Shown piece after piece: positions 49,057 through 58,251 of a stretch of DNA of 64,000 nt (the stretch's first letter is position 1; each line of letters opens with the position of its first letter). A program made the position numbers and the translations under genes. The notes under the pieces are model-generated. The model made no database searches and was not told the origin of the DNA. It saw only the letters and a program-made list of their open reading frames with translations. The stretch lies in contig NZ_CP089932.1 of assembly GCF_021365465.1 (NCBI RefSeq), positions 1,550,001 to 1,614,000 on the forward strand, given 5' to 3'. This DNA comes from Erwinia tracheiphila. GTDB taxonomy: Bacteria; Pseudomonadota; Gammaproteobacteria; Enterobacterales; Enterobacteriaceae.

Positions 49057-49843
49057 TGCTGGTGGCCTTCATTGCGATAATCACTAATTATCTGCATGAC
49101 CTCGTCTTTTACACTGCTATTCAGCATAAGCATATTGTTTTCACCCTGGACGATTGGAACAGCATCAAATAGCAGTTCAAGCATCCGGCGTGCTTTCTTG
49201 GCACTAAATTGAGATTGGGCAATGCTCTTTGTAACTTTGGTTTTTCCAGCGTCTTCTGCTTTTTTAATCAACCGTGCGGCTTCACGATCAGCGTATACAC
49301 CATGTTCACGGTGAATACTGATCGCAATGGCATAATTCATCGAACCGGAACGAACAAGGCTATTAATATAGCCAGAGCATTCTTCTAACTGGGTGTGCTG
49401 AATAATATCTGATTCAGAGCGTTTAACCTTTTTGGCTATTTCCTGAATAGTCCAGTTCTGGTTTAAAAGACGTTGATACGCTGCTGCCCGTTCTAAAGGG
49501 GTAAGTGCCAAACCTTGGGAACTGGTAACCATGAATGCGATTTTATCTGCTTCACTACCAACAAAGTCTTTACATTCCAGTCTGGGTATTTCACATCCGG
49601 CCTCAGTCGCCGCCAGTGCGCCATAATAACGATGGTGACCGTCAATGACTTTAACACCGAGTTCCGTTACCTCCACCGCCAGTGGTGGTATATATTCGCC
49701 AGCAATAAAAGCATCGCGAAATTCCTCAACGTGAGAACGTTATAACCTTCTTCGGCATAAATTTCAGAGAGCGGAACCAGAAATGTTTTCTTTGTCGTCA
49801 ACCCTGATTCTTTGCTGCTATATAGTTGGCTTAAACTGGCCAT
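49053..49843 (-). pseudogene. phage ParB/Srx-type protein, frameshifted
   Basis: Starts MASLSQLYSSKESGLTTKKT (49843). Around NVL-SHVEEF a small deletion shifts the frame; then YIPPLAVEVTELGVKVIDGHHRYYGA (the ParB Srx motif GxHRxxA) and an HTH (NWTIQEIAKKVKRSESDIIQH) follow, ending RNEGHQQ. A ParB-like regulator or nuclease of phage early operons. Confidence 0.78.
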
Positions 49844-49903
49844 AGTTCACCTTTAATGTTTATTTTTGACAGTCTGACCTGCCCCCAGTATTAGATACAG
49901 CCT

Positions 49904-50737
49904 TCAGTTAGTAATGTCGGTTGGTTTTTCTTCATGTTTCCCGTTTCGCCAGCATGCTGCAAATTCAAGCGGCGCCTGGTAATTCAGCGATGAATGAGGT
50001 CTGGACTCGTTATAATCCTGCCGCCAGTCATTAATGATTTTCCGGGCATGAAGAATATCGCTGAACCAGTGCTCATTCAGGCATTCATCCCGAAAGCGTC
50101 CGTTAAAACTCTCAATAAATCCGTTCTGTGTTGGCTTACCCGGCTGGATAAGTCGCAGTTCTACACCATGCTCAAAAGCCCACTGTTCGAGCGCACAGCA
50201 GGTAAATTCCGGGCCCTGATCGGTTCTTATCGTTGCCGGATAGCCGCGAAACAGCGCGAGGCCGTCCAGAATACGTGCGACCTGAACGCCTGAAATACCG
50301 AAAGCGGCGGTGATCGTCAGACACTCCTTCGTGAAATCATCCACGCAGGTCAGGCACTTAATCCGGCGGCCGCTGGCAAGTGCATCCATGACAAAATCCA
50401 TCGACCATGTCAGGTTCGGCGCATCCGGGCGGAGAAGCGGAAGCCGCTCAGTCGCCAGACCCTTACGGCGTCGCCTGCGTTTTACACCGAGACCGTTAAG
50501 GTGATAGATGCGGTAAACCCTCTTGTGGTTGAAGTGAAGGCCCTCCCGACGCAATAACTGCCAGATGCGCCGGTAACCAAATCGGCGACGTTCAAGTGCC
50601 AGCTCTGTGATACGCAGAGATAGTTGCGCGTCAGCAGCCGGACGCTGAACCGAATAACGGCAGGTTGAAAGGGACAGACCGGCCAGCCTGCAGGCACGAC
50701 GTTGCGACAGACCCGTTATCTCACACATGACTTCCAC
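49904..50737 (-). CDS. IS3-family transposase OrfB
   Basis: 277 residues; DDE core with Asp in [10 protein letters not shown], Asp in IRTDQGPEF and Glu in [17 protein letters not shown]. The N-terminal HTH_21 region is present. Expressed with OrfA by frameshifting. Confidence 0.92.
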   Translation of the reverse strand: MEVMCEITGLSQRRACRLAGLSLSTCRYSVQRPAADAQLSLRITELALERRRFGYRRIWQLLRREGLHFNHKRVYRIYHLNGLGVKRRRRRKGLATERLPLLRPDAPNLTWSMDFVMDALASGRRIKCLTCVDDFTKECLTITAAFGISGVQVARILDGLALFRGYPATIRTDQGPEFTCCALEQWAFEHGVELRLIQPGKPTQNGFIESFNGRFRDECLNEHWFSDILHARKIINDWRQDYNESRPHSSLNYQAPLEFAACWRNGKHEEKPTDITN

Positions 50738-50760
50738 GGCTTCCCGCTTCTGGTCTGTCG

Positions 50761-51024
50761 TCAGAACTTTCGGCCCAGAGCCACCTTAAGCGCTTCCTTA
50801 TCCAGCATGGCTTCAGCGAGCAGCTTCTTGAGGCGGGCGTTCTCCTCTTCAAGTGACTTGAGCCGCTTCACTTCGGGGACTTCCATGCCGCCAAACTTCT
50901 TGCGCCCGGTGTAGAAGGTAGCGTCTGAAATAGCATGCTTGCGGCAGAGTTCCCGGGCCGAAACCCCGGCTTCGGCCTCGCGGAGAATACTGATGATCTG
51001 TTCGTCGGAAAATCGCTTCTTCAT
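50761..51024 (-). CDS. IS3-family OrfA
   Basis: 87 residues: HTH ([36 protein letters not shown]) followed by the leucine-zipper [20 protein letters not shown] used for multimerisation. Confidence 0.92.
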   Translation of the reverse strand: MKKRFSDEQIISILREAEAGVSARELCRKHAISDATFYTGRKKFGGMEVPEVKRLKSLEEENARLKKLLAEAMLDKEALKVALGRKF

Positions 51025-51124
51025 GGGGATGTCCTCATGTGACTTATGAAGACATTACTAACATCGCGCTGTATTAATCAACGGGGAGCAGGTCATTAAT
51101 GTTTTGCTCAATGAACTCAGCAAA

Positions 51125-51517
51125 TTAGACCTGATTCATTGATTTCTTGTCGTATTGGGTAAATGCTTTCCACTCTTCGGAGTGAGGACAGTCATATGTT
51201 ACTGTATGCGTATTTTTAAACGGGGTATTACCGTCCAGGTGGTAATCCAGTACACCGCGAAAACGTGTATTTTCAGTATCAGCAAAAATAACACTGCGAT
51301 CATCTTTGAAGCGGACAACGTAGGCGATCAGAGAAGAAGCAGAAGTGACAGTAACGCTCTGTTTGACTTGCTTTTCATCAACGATGAATTTTTCAAGAGA
51401 TTCAACTTCATAACCACGCGGTACAACTGCGTAAGGGATATCCGTCTTAATAAGTGAACCTGATACAGCGAGTTCGGCAATATGTTTAACCGATTCGTTG
51501 TTATTGGTAACGTCCAT
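51125..51517 (-). pseudogene. phage DUF2303 (YfdQ-like) protein, 3' half lost
   Basis: Starts MDVTNNNESVKHIAELAVSG. PYAVVPRGYEVESLEKFI and ENTRFRGVLDYHLDG are DUF2303 features. A TAA stands in the frame after KKSMNQV, beyond which FAEFIEQNINDLLP continues until the IS3 end; the remaining half (family about 270 residues) is absent on the other side. Paired with the YfdP-like gene as in E. coli prophage CPS-53. Confidence 0.8.
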
Positions 51518-51552
51518 TTTTAATCCTCAATTGTTAATGATTTAACTACGGT

Positions 51553-51915
51553 TTAGCCCTGCTGCGATAACTGGATAGGTGCAGCAGTTGGTTGGGTATC
51601 AATAACGCGTAAATCCATTTGCACTTGTTGCGGATCATCGCGAAGTAAATCACCGTCAAACGTTGAGAACATAATTGTTTCAGCGCGATCAAGTTCTGGT
51701 AGAGTTGTTTTAACCGATGGTGTAAGGCGCATTGCGTTTTCATCGCGCGTATTGAGCATCGCACAGGTAATTGTCAGGGTTAATGTTCCCTTTTTTCCTG
51801 TTTCGCGTACTGCTTTCACAAGTGCGGTAATGCCATCGGTTAATTCACTGTCCAGCGTGCCTTTATTTAAGTAAGCAAGCTGTTGACTAAATGGCGTACT
51901 TTTATTTTCAGACAT
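51553..51915 (-). CDS. phage YfdP-like protein
   Basis: 120 residues. PFSQQLAYLNKGTLDSELTD, TLTITCAMLNTRDENAMRLTP and MFSTFDGDLLRDDP match the YfdP type from CPS-53 and Sf6-like phages. Function unknown; adjacent to the DUF2303 gene. Probably the first gene left in this operon, since an IS1 lies upstream. Confidence 0.78.
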   Translation of the reverse strand: MSENKSTPFSQQLAYLNKGTLDSELTDGITALVKAVRETGKKGTLTLTITCAMLNTRDENAMRLTPSVKTTLPELDRAETIMFSTFDGDLLRDDPQQVQMDLRVIDTQPTAAPIQLSQQG

Positions 51916-52018
51916 AATGAATCTCCATTAAATAATGGTTATTTCGGGAATAAAAAGGACGGTTAGGTCGTGACGCAGACTTGCTGATCACGTATGCTTT
52001 GCGCTTTGGATGTAACAT

Positions 52019-52294
52019 ATGGCTAAAGTTGATGTCGTCTGCCCTCAGTGCAATGAAACTCATGCTGTACGATGTAACGGACATTCAGCATCCGGTGCCC
52101 AACGTTACATCTGCAAGCATTGTTCAAAGACCTTTCAGCTCAACTTTAGCTACGCCGGTGCCAAACCAGACACACACCAGACCATTGTTAATATGGCCAT
52201 GAATGGTTACGGATGTCGCGATACCGCACGGGTTCTCGGTATCAGCCTCAATACGGTTCTGCGGCACTTAAAAAAATTTCGCCAAAGCAGGTAG
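52019..52294 (+). CDS. insA: IS1 InsA
   Basis: 91 residues, intact zinc finger and HTH (FQLNFSYAGAK; LRHLKKFRQSR). The AAAAAAAT slippery run before the insB overlap is present. Confidence 0.88.
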   Translation: MAKVDVVCPQCNETHAVRCNGHSASGAQRYICKHCSKTFQLNFSYAGAKPDTHQTIVNMAMNGYGCRDTARVLGISLNTVLRHLKKFRQSR

Positions 52295-52716
52295 CTGAGA
52301 ATATCGACCCCGAAACGGAGGTTGTTATCTGCTGTGAAGCCGGTGAACAATGGTCTTACGTGCGGTGTAAAAGCAATCCCCGGTGGTTGTTCTATGCTTA
52401 TGACCGTATCCGCAAACGTGCTCTGGCCCACGTCTTCGGCCCGAGAAATGCCCCGGCCCTGCGACGATTGCCGGCCCTGTTAAGCAAATTTAACATTGCC
52501 TTTTATATGACAGATGCCTGGCCGGTTTATAAAGTTCTGTTAAGTGCAACAGGCCACGTGGTGAGCAAGAAATATACCCAACGGACAGAACGACATAATC
52601 TTAATCTTCGCACACATATCAAACGACTGACCCGCAGAACAATTTGCTTTTCTAAGACAGAGGAAATGCACGATAAGATCATCGGTTGGTATCTTACTCT
52701 TCATCATTATCAATAA
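52213..52716 (+). CDS. insB: IS1 transposase InsB
   Basis: 167 residues, intact (RNAPALRRLPALLSKFNIAF, MTDAWPVYKVLLSAT). With InsA this copy looks competent for transposition. Confidence 0.9.
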   Translation: MSRYRTGSRYQPQYGSAALKKISPKQVAENIDPETEVVICCEAGEQWSYVRCKSNPRWLFYAYDRIRKRALAHVFGPRNAPALRRLPALLSKFNIAFYMTDAWPVYKVLLSATGHVVSKKYTQRTERHNLNLRTHIKRLTRRTICFSKTEEMHDKIIGWYLTLHHYQ

Positions 52717-52731
52717 ATCTGCGTCACGACC

Positions 52732-53705
52732 CAACTGCTCTCGGTGATTTTCTTTTTAATACTCCAGCTATACGAGCTGTGCGGGAACGTTACCCGAACG
52801 CAAAAATCACATTGGTGTCGAGTTATAAAAATAAGCTTCTTGTTGAGGGGAGTGACTGGTTTTCTAAGATACTTTATTGGGATCAGAAGGTTAAATTCTT
52901 GCCGTCATTAATCTGTGAAATTCGAAAGCAAAAACCTGTGTTGGCGATATTACTCCACTCCAAAAGTCCCTATGATATACTTTGCGTATCGTTATCTGGG
53001 TGTGAATATATTTTGAAAGATAGCTACAACGAAAAAGATTTGATTTTGAAGCGTTGGATTTCATCAATAAGTAATCATGAATTTAAAGGCCATTTAATTG
53101 AACGCAAACTCAATTTAGTGGGTGAGTTAGGGTGTGAAAAAAAAGATATTTCCATGTCAATACCCGTAAAAATTGAACTTGATCAAGAAAAATCGAAAGA
53201 TAGAATAGTTGTAGCTTTCCAACTTGGTGCGTCTGAATCTCTAAGGCGCTGGCCGGTTTATCGTTTTCAGGAGCTGGCAAGGCTGTTACTTTCTTCTGGG
53301 ATGAAATGTCGCATAGCTCTTATTGGTTCTCCTAAAGAAATAAATTTGGCTAATTCGTTTTTTGCAGGTATGAGTCGTGATGAGTGTAATTATATTGAAA
53401 ACTATGTGGGAACTCTAAACTTAAAAGAACTGGTTGAGCATATTTCAAGATTTGATGTTCTTGTTACTGGTGATACAGGACCGCTACACATAGCTGTTGC
53501 ACTTAAGGTTCCCACAATAAGCCTGTTTGTTACTGCTAACCCGGCTCATACTGGCCCTCTTCAGGATAAGGAACTGCATACTGTTATAAGGGTGCCTCCC
53601 GAAGAACGTCCACTTACTTCTGAATTTTCCGACCAACCGATGTTCGTTATTACCGCTCAGGAAGTTATGTCAGCAATAAGTGAACGCAGCCCGACGCAAC
53701 TGTGA
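52732..53705 (+). pseudogene. glycosyltransferase family 9 (heptosyltransferase-like), 5' end replaced by IS1
   Basis: The frame from the IS1 junction reads TALGDFLFNTPAIRAVRERY; the first dozen codons of the gene are lost. FQLGASESLRRWPVYRFQEL and VTGDTGPLHIAVALKVPTIS are the donor-binding GT9 motifs of WaaF/WaaC/WaaQ-type enzymes that add heptose to lipopolysaccharide. AT-rich compared with its neighbours, suggesting transfer. A TTG in the IS1 end (52686) opens an uninterrupted 339-codon chimeric frame, so residual expression is conceivable. Confidence 0.82.
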
Positions 53706-53742
53706 ACGTTAGATGGCTTTACAGGAAAGCTTCTCACGAGGC

Positions 53743-54153
53743 TTAATGTTTTTCTCGTCCAATAACTTTATCAGCTGCCACGCGGGACAGGAAGCCGGAA
53801 CGGCTACCGTACTCAGGGTGCGCAGCGACAAACTGATTGATACGGCGGATCAGCAAAGAAGGGAGTGTAACGCTGATTTTTTCCGCTTTCCCCATTAAAC
53901 GGGTAACATCCACATCAACCAGCGCCCACACCACTCCAGCATAATCGGGATCGGCCAGCCAGTTTTCCACGCTGGTCGCTTCCGGCACCGCTTCGCCATC
54001 TTCCACCAGTAGTTCAATATGTGCGTCGATAGCCTCACGCACGCTCTCAATCGCATCCTGATAGCTGTCGCCGCCAGAGAAGCAGCCTGTAGTATCAGGT
54101 ACGCGAACGCCGAACGATGAATCGCTTTTATCAATAGCAACGGGATACAACAT
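53743..54153 (-). CDS. HicB-family antitoxin, without a HicA partner
   Basis: 136 residues. The N-terminal HicB partial RNase-H fold shows MLYPVAIDKSDSSFGVRVPD and GCFSGGDSYQDAIESVREAI; the C-terminal ribbon-helix-helix shows KISVTLPSLLIRRINQFVAA. HicA toxins (about 60 residues) usually sit next to hicB, but none is visible within 300 bases either side. It may be a solitary regulator or decayed pair. Confidence 0.85.
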   Translation of the reverse strand: MLYPVAIDKSDSSFGVRVPDTTGCFSGGDSYQDAIESVREAIDAHIELLVEDGEAVPEATSVENWLADPDYAGVVWALVDVDVTRLMGKAEKISVTLPSLLIRRINQFVAAHPEYGSRSGFLSRVAADKVIGREKH

Positions 54154-54178
54154 TTAAACCTCCAGTAAGTGGGAGGTA

Positions 54179-54502
54179 TCAATGGGCGAGAGCAGCGGCG
54201 GCTTTAAAAAGATAATCTTTAAAGATAAGAGCAAGCGCAGCAGCAACGATAAACCACTGTAAACGATCCAGCTTGCTCTCCAGTTTGTCGAAACGCTTAT
54301 CGGCTTGCTCAAATCGCTTATCAACCTGTTCGAAACGCTTGCTAATCTGATTAAAATTCGCCTCACTTTCACGACGAAGATTATCGACGCTTTCCTGAGT
54401 GGCCAGATGCTGCATGTTCTGCCCGCGATGCAGTAAAGCGTTCAGTATGTCGCTGGTACTGAATTCGACTTTTTTATCTTCGCTCAATTGCACGCCCCTC
54501 AC
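54179..54502 (-). CDS. coiled-coil, C-terminally anchored membrane protein
   Basis: 107 residues. Heptad-rich centre with repeats RFEQVDKRFEQADKRFDKLE, then a membrane helix LQWFIVAAALALIFKDYLF. Of the DUF1640-like small proteins near phage genes. Start ambiguous: GTG at 54502 or a TTG five codons later after GAGGGG. 25 bases upstream of hicB, perhaps co-transcribed. Confidence 0.7.
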   Translation of the reverse strand: MRGVQLSEDKKVEFSTSDILNALLHRGQNMQHLATQESVDNLRRESEANFNQISKRFEQVDKRFEQADKRFDKLESKLDRLQWFIVAAALALIFKDYLFKAAAALAH

Positions 54503-54563
54503 ACTTAGTATCTGTCGAACGGATTTTACCCTTTACCTGTCAAACTTGCAAAAATTTACGACT

Positions 54564-55661
54564 TCATATTTTGTGTTTTACGTCAATCATTTTTGAGTTG
54601 AATTTTTCATGCAGGGATTTGGGGTATAGCTCCGTATAAACCTGCCATAAAACATTTAGTGAACGATGGCCGGTGACCTGAGCCACTTCTTCGATACTGA
54701 ACCCTGCCTCGAATAGTCGGCTGGCTCCTTCGCGGCGCAGATCGTGGTACCGCAAGTCTTCAATGCCCAGGGCATTCCTTACACGCTGGAAACCCGCCGT
54801 TACGGAACGGGAGTTATAGGGGAAAATTAACTCGCTGGTTTTGGGCTGACGCTGCACGATGTTCCAGGCTTCTCCGAGCAGTGGAACCAGCATATGATTA
54901 CCTGATTTTTTGCGCGGATCTTTTCTGTCTCTGACCAGTACGGCCTTTTGTTTTTCGTCCACGTCCTCCCAACGGATTTTGCACACTTCGCCCACCCTCA
55001 TACAACTGAGGATCGAAAAGTTCAGAATATCAACGAAGGGTATTTTTGCCGCGATGTGTTAGCTTCTGGACTCGAGCCCGGCCAGCAATCTATCCAACTC
55101 GTTGCTTGCCGGGCGGCGGCTGCGTCGCCTGGATTTGCCAATCAGCCCCATCTGGAGCAGGAGTGGCCTTGAGTCGGTTGCGGGGTTGGTTATGTAGTCA
55201 ATACCATAAACAGGTTTAGCTGAAGCTAAAACAGAAGATAAGTAACTCACATCGTGGTTAACTGTGGATGGACCAGCACCTGCCCCGTTTCTCTGGCGAC
55301 AATGTTCGATAACGTGGCTGGTTGACAGGTCTGTAAGTAAAGTCTCGGCTATGTCGCAATCCAGCAGCATATCGAGCACATAACGCTTTGTGCGGCCAGC
55401 CTTGCCACCAAGATTGGGATCGTTGATATAACGTTTTAACAGGTCACCAACAGTCATTTTCCCGATGTCGTTGCTGTTGGGTACGCCATTTTCTTCCAGT
55501 TCGATTACGCGTTTTGCCCCCCATGTTTTGGCTTGAGCCAATTTGCCAAAGGTTCGCGTTTCGCGATGTAGATGTTTGCCACCTTCCTTTACGCCAGCAG
55601 TGCAGCGGTACCTCACAGTACCGTCAGCACGCGGACGCTTTACTATGTTATAGTAAGCCAT
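54564..55661 (-). pseudogene. int: phage tyrosine integrase with one nonsense codon
   Basis: One continuous 365-codon frame from MAYYNIVKRPRADGTVRYRC to MIDVKHKI, interrupted only by TAA at 55059-55061 (after LLAGLESRS). The catalytic set is present downstream: Arg in SCMRVGEVCKIRW, HDLRREG, TGHRSL and Tyr in YTELYPKS. The SAM-like N-terminal domain contains MTVGDLLKRYI. A truncated N-terminal 200-residue product could still bind DNA. Confidence 0.9.
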
Positions 55662-55684
55662 ACTTCTACTGATTCCTGTATCCC

Positions 55685-55719
55685 GGTACACCATTGATGT
55701 GGTGTACAGTATGGTGTAC
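55685..55719. repeat. three TGGTGTAC repeats beside the integrase
   Basis: GGTACACCA (inverted copy) at 55685-55693, TGGTGTAC at 55700-55707 and at 55712-55719, just upstream of the int start. The same octamer is found twice at the other prophage edge (45105, 45116). Likely arm-type integrase binding sites. Confidence 0.5.
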
Positions 55720-55838
55720 TGAGAAAGCGAAAATACGACATAAAGACAAAAAATGCACGAAAATAAAGAGTCTATAAATCCGCACCAATCCAGCGAAAGC
55801 AGCGGCGCAGCGCCAAAATACAGCCCTTCACGATTCAG

Positions 55839-56088
55839 CATGGCCCCGATAACTTCTGTACCACTGGCGCAGAAAAGTACAACGATTGCCACGAATTTTT
55901 CGGTAAAGGCACGTTGATCCATGCCGTTGTCCGGTGCCAGTTTAGCGGCAATGCCACGTGCCAGATTGCCCACCTTACCAATATTTCTCTCCAGGTAGAA
56001 CAGTTCACCCAATACGACTCCTAAAATCATCGGCAAAATAACCACCTGCAACGATGGTGAAGCTGTTCACTGTTGGTCCTGTTAACAT
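55839..56088 (-). pseudogene. DUF554 (YqgA-like) membrane protein, 5' part
   Basis: ATG at 56088 after AGGAGAATGAT; MLTGPTVNSFTIVAG matches the YqgA start. After a deletion and frameshift it continues VVILPMILGVVLGELFYLER and FVAIVVLFCASGTEVIGAM, like YqgA LLGALIGEICLLEK and YVAIIVLFCASGTGIFGAM. Homology stops at GAM, where prophage DNA begins. The rest of the gene is at 44.1-45.06 kb. Confidence 0.8.
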
Positions 56089-56564
56089 ATCATTCTCCTG
56101 AAGATTTAAACAAAAATAAATAACCAGTGATATTATTGCAATAATGGGCTGTTTTTAATATTCACGATGAATATTTCTGACAGTTCAGAATAATAACAAT
56201 GGATTCATCGATTCGTGGCGAGCATGTTCATAGAAATAAGCTATCTTAGTTTTTTCCAGAATGTCGATTGAAAACGAGATGCCTTTTTCTCGTATTAAAT
56301 TATTTGCATTTCGCAAGCCGAATCTGTGGGTTTAGATAACACCGCGATGGTGATAAAGGAGGTAGCAGGTCTGCGCTGACAGAACTGTCTTTCGGGAGCT
56401 GCTGATAATTAATCGGTGACTACCCTGTACTTTTTTTTATTGCTGCCGATATACACAGAGTGTGATTCAGTGTACCACGCCTGAACGACAGAACAGCACT
56501 CTGTCCCTCTCTGCGTACACTGATGTGGATTGCGTATAACCAAAAAGATAACTCAGAGGTAGAG
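56089..56564. promoter_or_regulatory. upstream region of cheV with possible sigma-28 -10 element
   Basis: 475 bases without a gene, between the divergent DUF554 fragment and cheV. GCCGATAT at 56445-56452 fits the FliA -10 consensus GCCGATAA, but no good TAAA -35 lies 15 bases upstream, so the call is weak. Confidence 0.35.
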
Positions 56565-57524
56565 ATGGATAATTTTCAAAAAGACATTGATGAGAGAGCG
56601 AATCTCGCCTTATCCAATAAGTTTGAATTATTACTGTTTCGTCTGGGAGCAGACAATAGCGAAGCGAAACCAGAACTCTTTGGTATCAATGTATTTAAGC
56701 TGCGTGAAATTGTTCCCATGCCAACCATTACCAAAGCAGCAGGAATGAAATCTCCTTTGCTGGGAATGGCCAACATTCGCGGCCAGTTCATCCCGGTGAT
56801 TGATCTGCCCGCAGTGGCGGGGTGTTCGCCAGAAACCGGCCTCAACCTGTTATTAGTAACCGAATACGCCCGGAGTACTCAGGCTTTCGCCGTTGAATCC
56901 GTTGATGATATTGTGCGTCTTGACTGGAGCCAGATTCATACGGCCGAGTCCGGCGTTAGCAGCCGCAATATTACCAGTATTGCCTGCCTGGACAGTAAAA
57001 CCAACAGCATGGCACTGGTTCTGGATGTCGAACAAATTCTCAATGATGTTATTCCGTCGGTGCGTGAAGTAAAAGAAGGCGATATCAAGCTCAATTCTTT
57101 CAACATTAAGCCAGGCGCTGTCGCTATTGTGGCTGAGGATTCTAAAGTGGCCCGTCAGATGCTTGAACAGGGATTGAAAGTGATGGGAATACCGGCATTA
57201 ATGCATGTTACCGGCCTGGAAGCCTGGGAAAAAATCAAACAAATTGATCAGCAGGCGATAGCTAACGGCGAGTCTGTTCACGACAAAATTGCTCTGGTAC
57301 TGACCGATTTGGAAATGCCTGAAATGGACGGTTTCACTCTCACTCGTAATATCAAAACTGACCAGCGTTTACGTAATATTCCCGTGGTGATTCACTCATC
57401 GCTTTCTGGTAGCGCGAACGAAGATCACGTACGCAAAGTAGGGGCTAACGGCTATGTTGCCAAATTTGAAATCAATGAACTTTCATCGGTCATCCATAAG
57501 GTACTGGAAAATGCACCACACTGA
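56565..57524 (+). CDS. cheV: chemotaxis coupling protein CheV (CheW + receiver)
   Basis: 319 residues from MDNFQKDIDERANLALSNKF, after GAGGTAGAG. N-terminal CheW domain (about 10-165: GINVFKLREIVPMP, GMANIRGQFIPVIDLP) and C-terminal receiver (about 185-315) with acidic pair in VAEDSKVARQML, phospho-Asp in VLTDLEMPEMDGF, the Ser in IHSSLSGSA and Lys in YVAKFEI. Couples chemoreceptors to CheA with adaptation by phosphorylation. A stand-alone motility gene; no flagellar genes nearby. Intact. Confidence 0.95.
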   Translation: MDNFQKDIDERANLALSNKFELLLFRLGADNSEAKPELFGINVFKLREIVPMPTITKAAGMKSPLLGMANIRGQFIPVIDLPAVAGCSPETGLNLLLVTEYARSTQAFAVESVDDIVRLDWSQIHTAESGVSSRNITSIACLDSKTNSMALVLDVEQILNDVIPSVREVKEGDIKLNSFNIKPGAVAIVAEDSKVARQMLEQGLKVMGIPALMHVTGLEAWEKIKQIDQQAIANGESVHDKIALVLTDLEMPEMDGFTLTRNIKTDQRLRNIPVVIHSSLSGSANEDHVRKVGANGYVAKFEINELSSVIHKVLENAPH

Positions 57525-57848
57525 CTGAAATTCGGGGGCAATTCGTGACTTGCATAAGTGGTCAGCAATGGCGCGTCACGCTTTGTAATCTTGCGGTAAC
57601 CTCGTTCCCGGCATCGTGGGGATTATAAGCGGAGTGCCATATGACACTTTCCGCTTATTTGAAAAAAGCACCTTTGCCTAATTTGGTCATGTGACGACTG
57701 TGTTGTTGCTGGTTATTTTTTTAACATCGACAGTGCACAGGAAAATGCACATTACGGTATGAGTATACCTGTTAGTAAGCGTTTAAAAATAACGTTTTTG
57801 TACTGGTTAAGTGGCTGTCATTTGCAATGGGCCATTGCTTCTCTGTTA
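57525..57848. other. gene-free stretch after cheV
   Basis: About 320 bases, no frame of note and no clear terminator hairpin with T run identified. Confidence 0.4.
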
Positions 57849-58019
57849 TTAACGTAAATTATTCCCCGTGTAAAGTCCTACCAAGAAATTGATGACAGAA
57901 GCTAACATCAAGCTGAGTCCAAGGTTAAAATAGATACGCTGTTTTCGCTTTGCCGCCATCACAAGCATAGTCAGAGAGACAAGTAATAACGGGATGGCGG
58001 TAATCATATAAATCGACAT
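57849..58019 (-). CDS. 56-residue two-helix membrane protein
   Basis: ATG at 58019 after AAGGAGTG. Product MSIYMITAIPLLLVSLTMLV then a basic loop AAKRKQRIYF and a second helix LGLSLMLASVINFLVGLYTG. The longer in-frame extension upstream is not supported. Family and function not recognised. Confidence 0.65.
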   Translation of the reverse strand: MSIYMITAIPLLLVSLTMLVMAAKRKQRIYFNLGLSLMLASVINFLVGLYTGNNLR

Positions 58020-58251
58020 GGACACTCCTTGTTTTTCATGCAGGGGCATTATAGCTTGCAATCTTGAGTCATACCCAGTTTTATTTTCATCCTCATATCC
58101 ATAACAAGGCATGAATTTTCTGTTTTGGTTATGTTAACAAATTATTGCATATAGACAACTCTCCAGTTGCCCATACATAAAGCGGCTGTTAATCTGTCCC
58201 CCTGTTGTGTTATGACAGGGGTAACCTGATACTTTTTAAAATGGATATTCA

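Larger units (their letters stand above)
49875..51095 (-). mobile_element. IS3-family (IS407-group-like) element, 1221 bp
   Basis: Ends TGACCTGCCCCC and, inverted, TGACCTGCTCCCC. Both genes are open. Flanking tetramers AGTC and TTAA do not match, and the phage gene to the right loses its 3' half here, so a deletion accompanied or followed insertion. Confidence 0.9.
51966..52731 (+). mobile_element. IS1-family element, copy 5 (766 bp)
   Basis: Full length. Left flank GACGGTTA (phage operon leader) and right flank CAACTGCT (inside a glycosyltransferase gene) do not match, so it joins two unrelated sequences. Confidence 0.94.
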
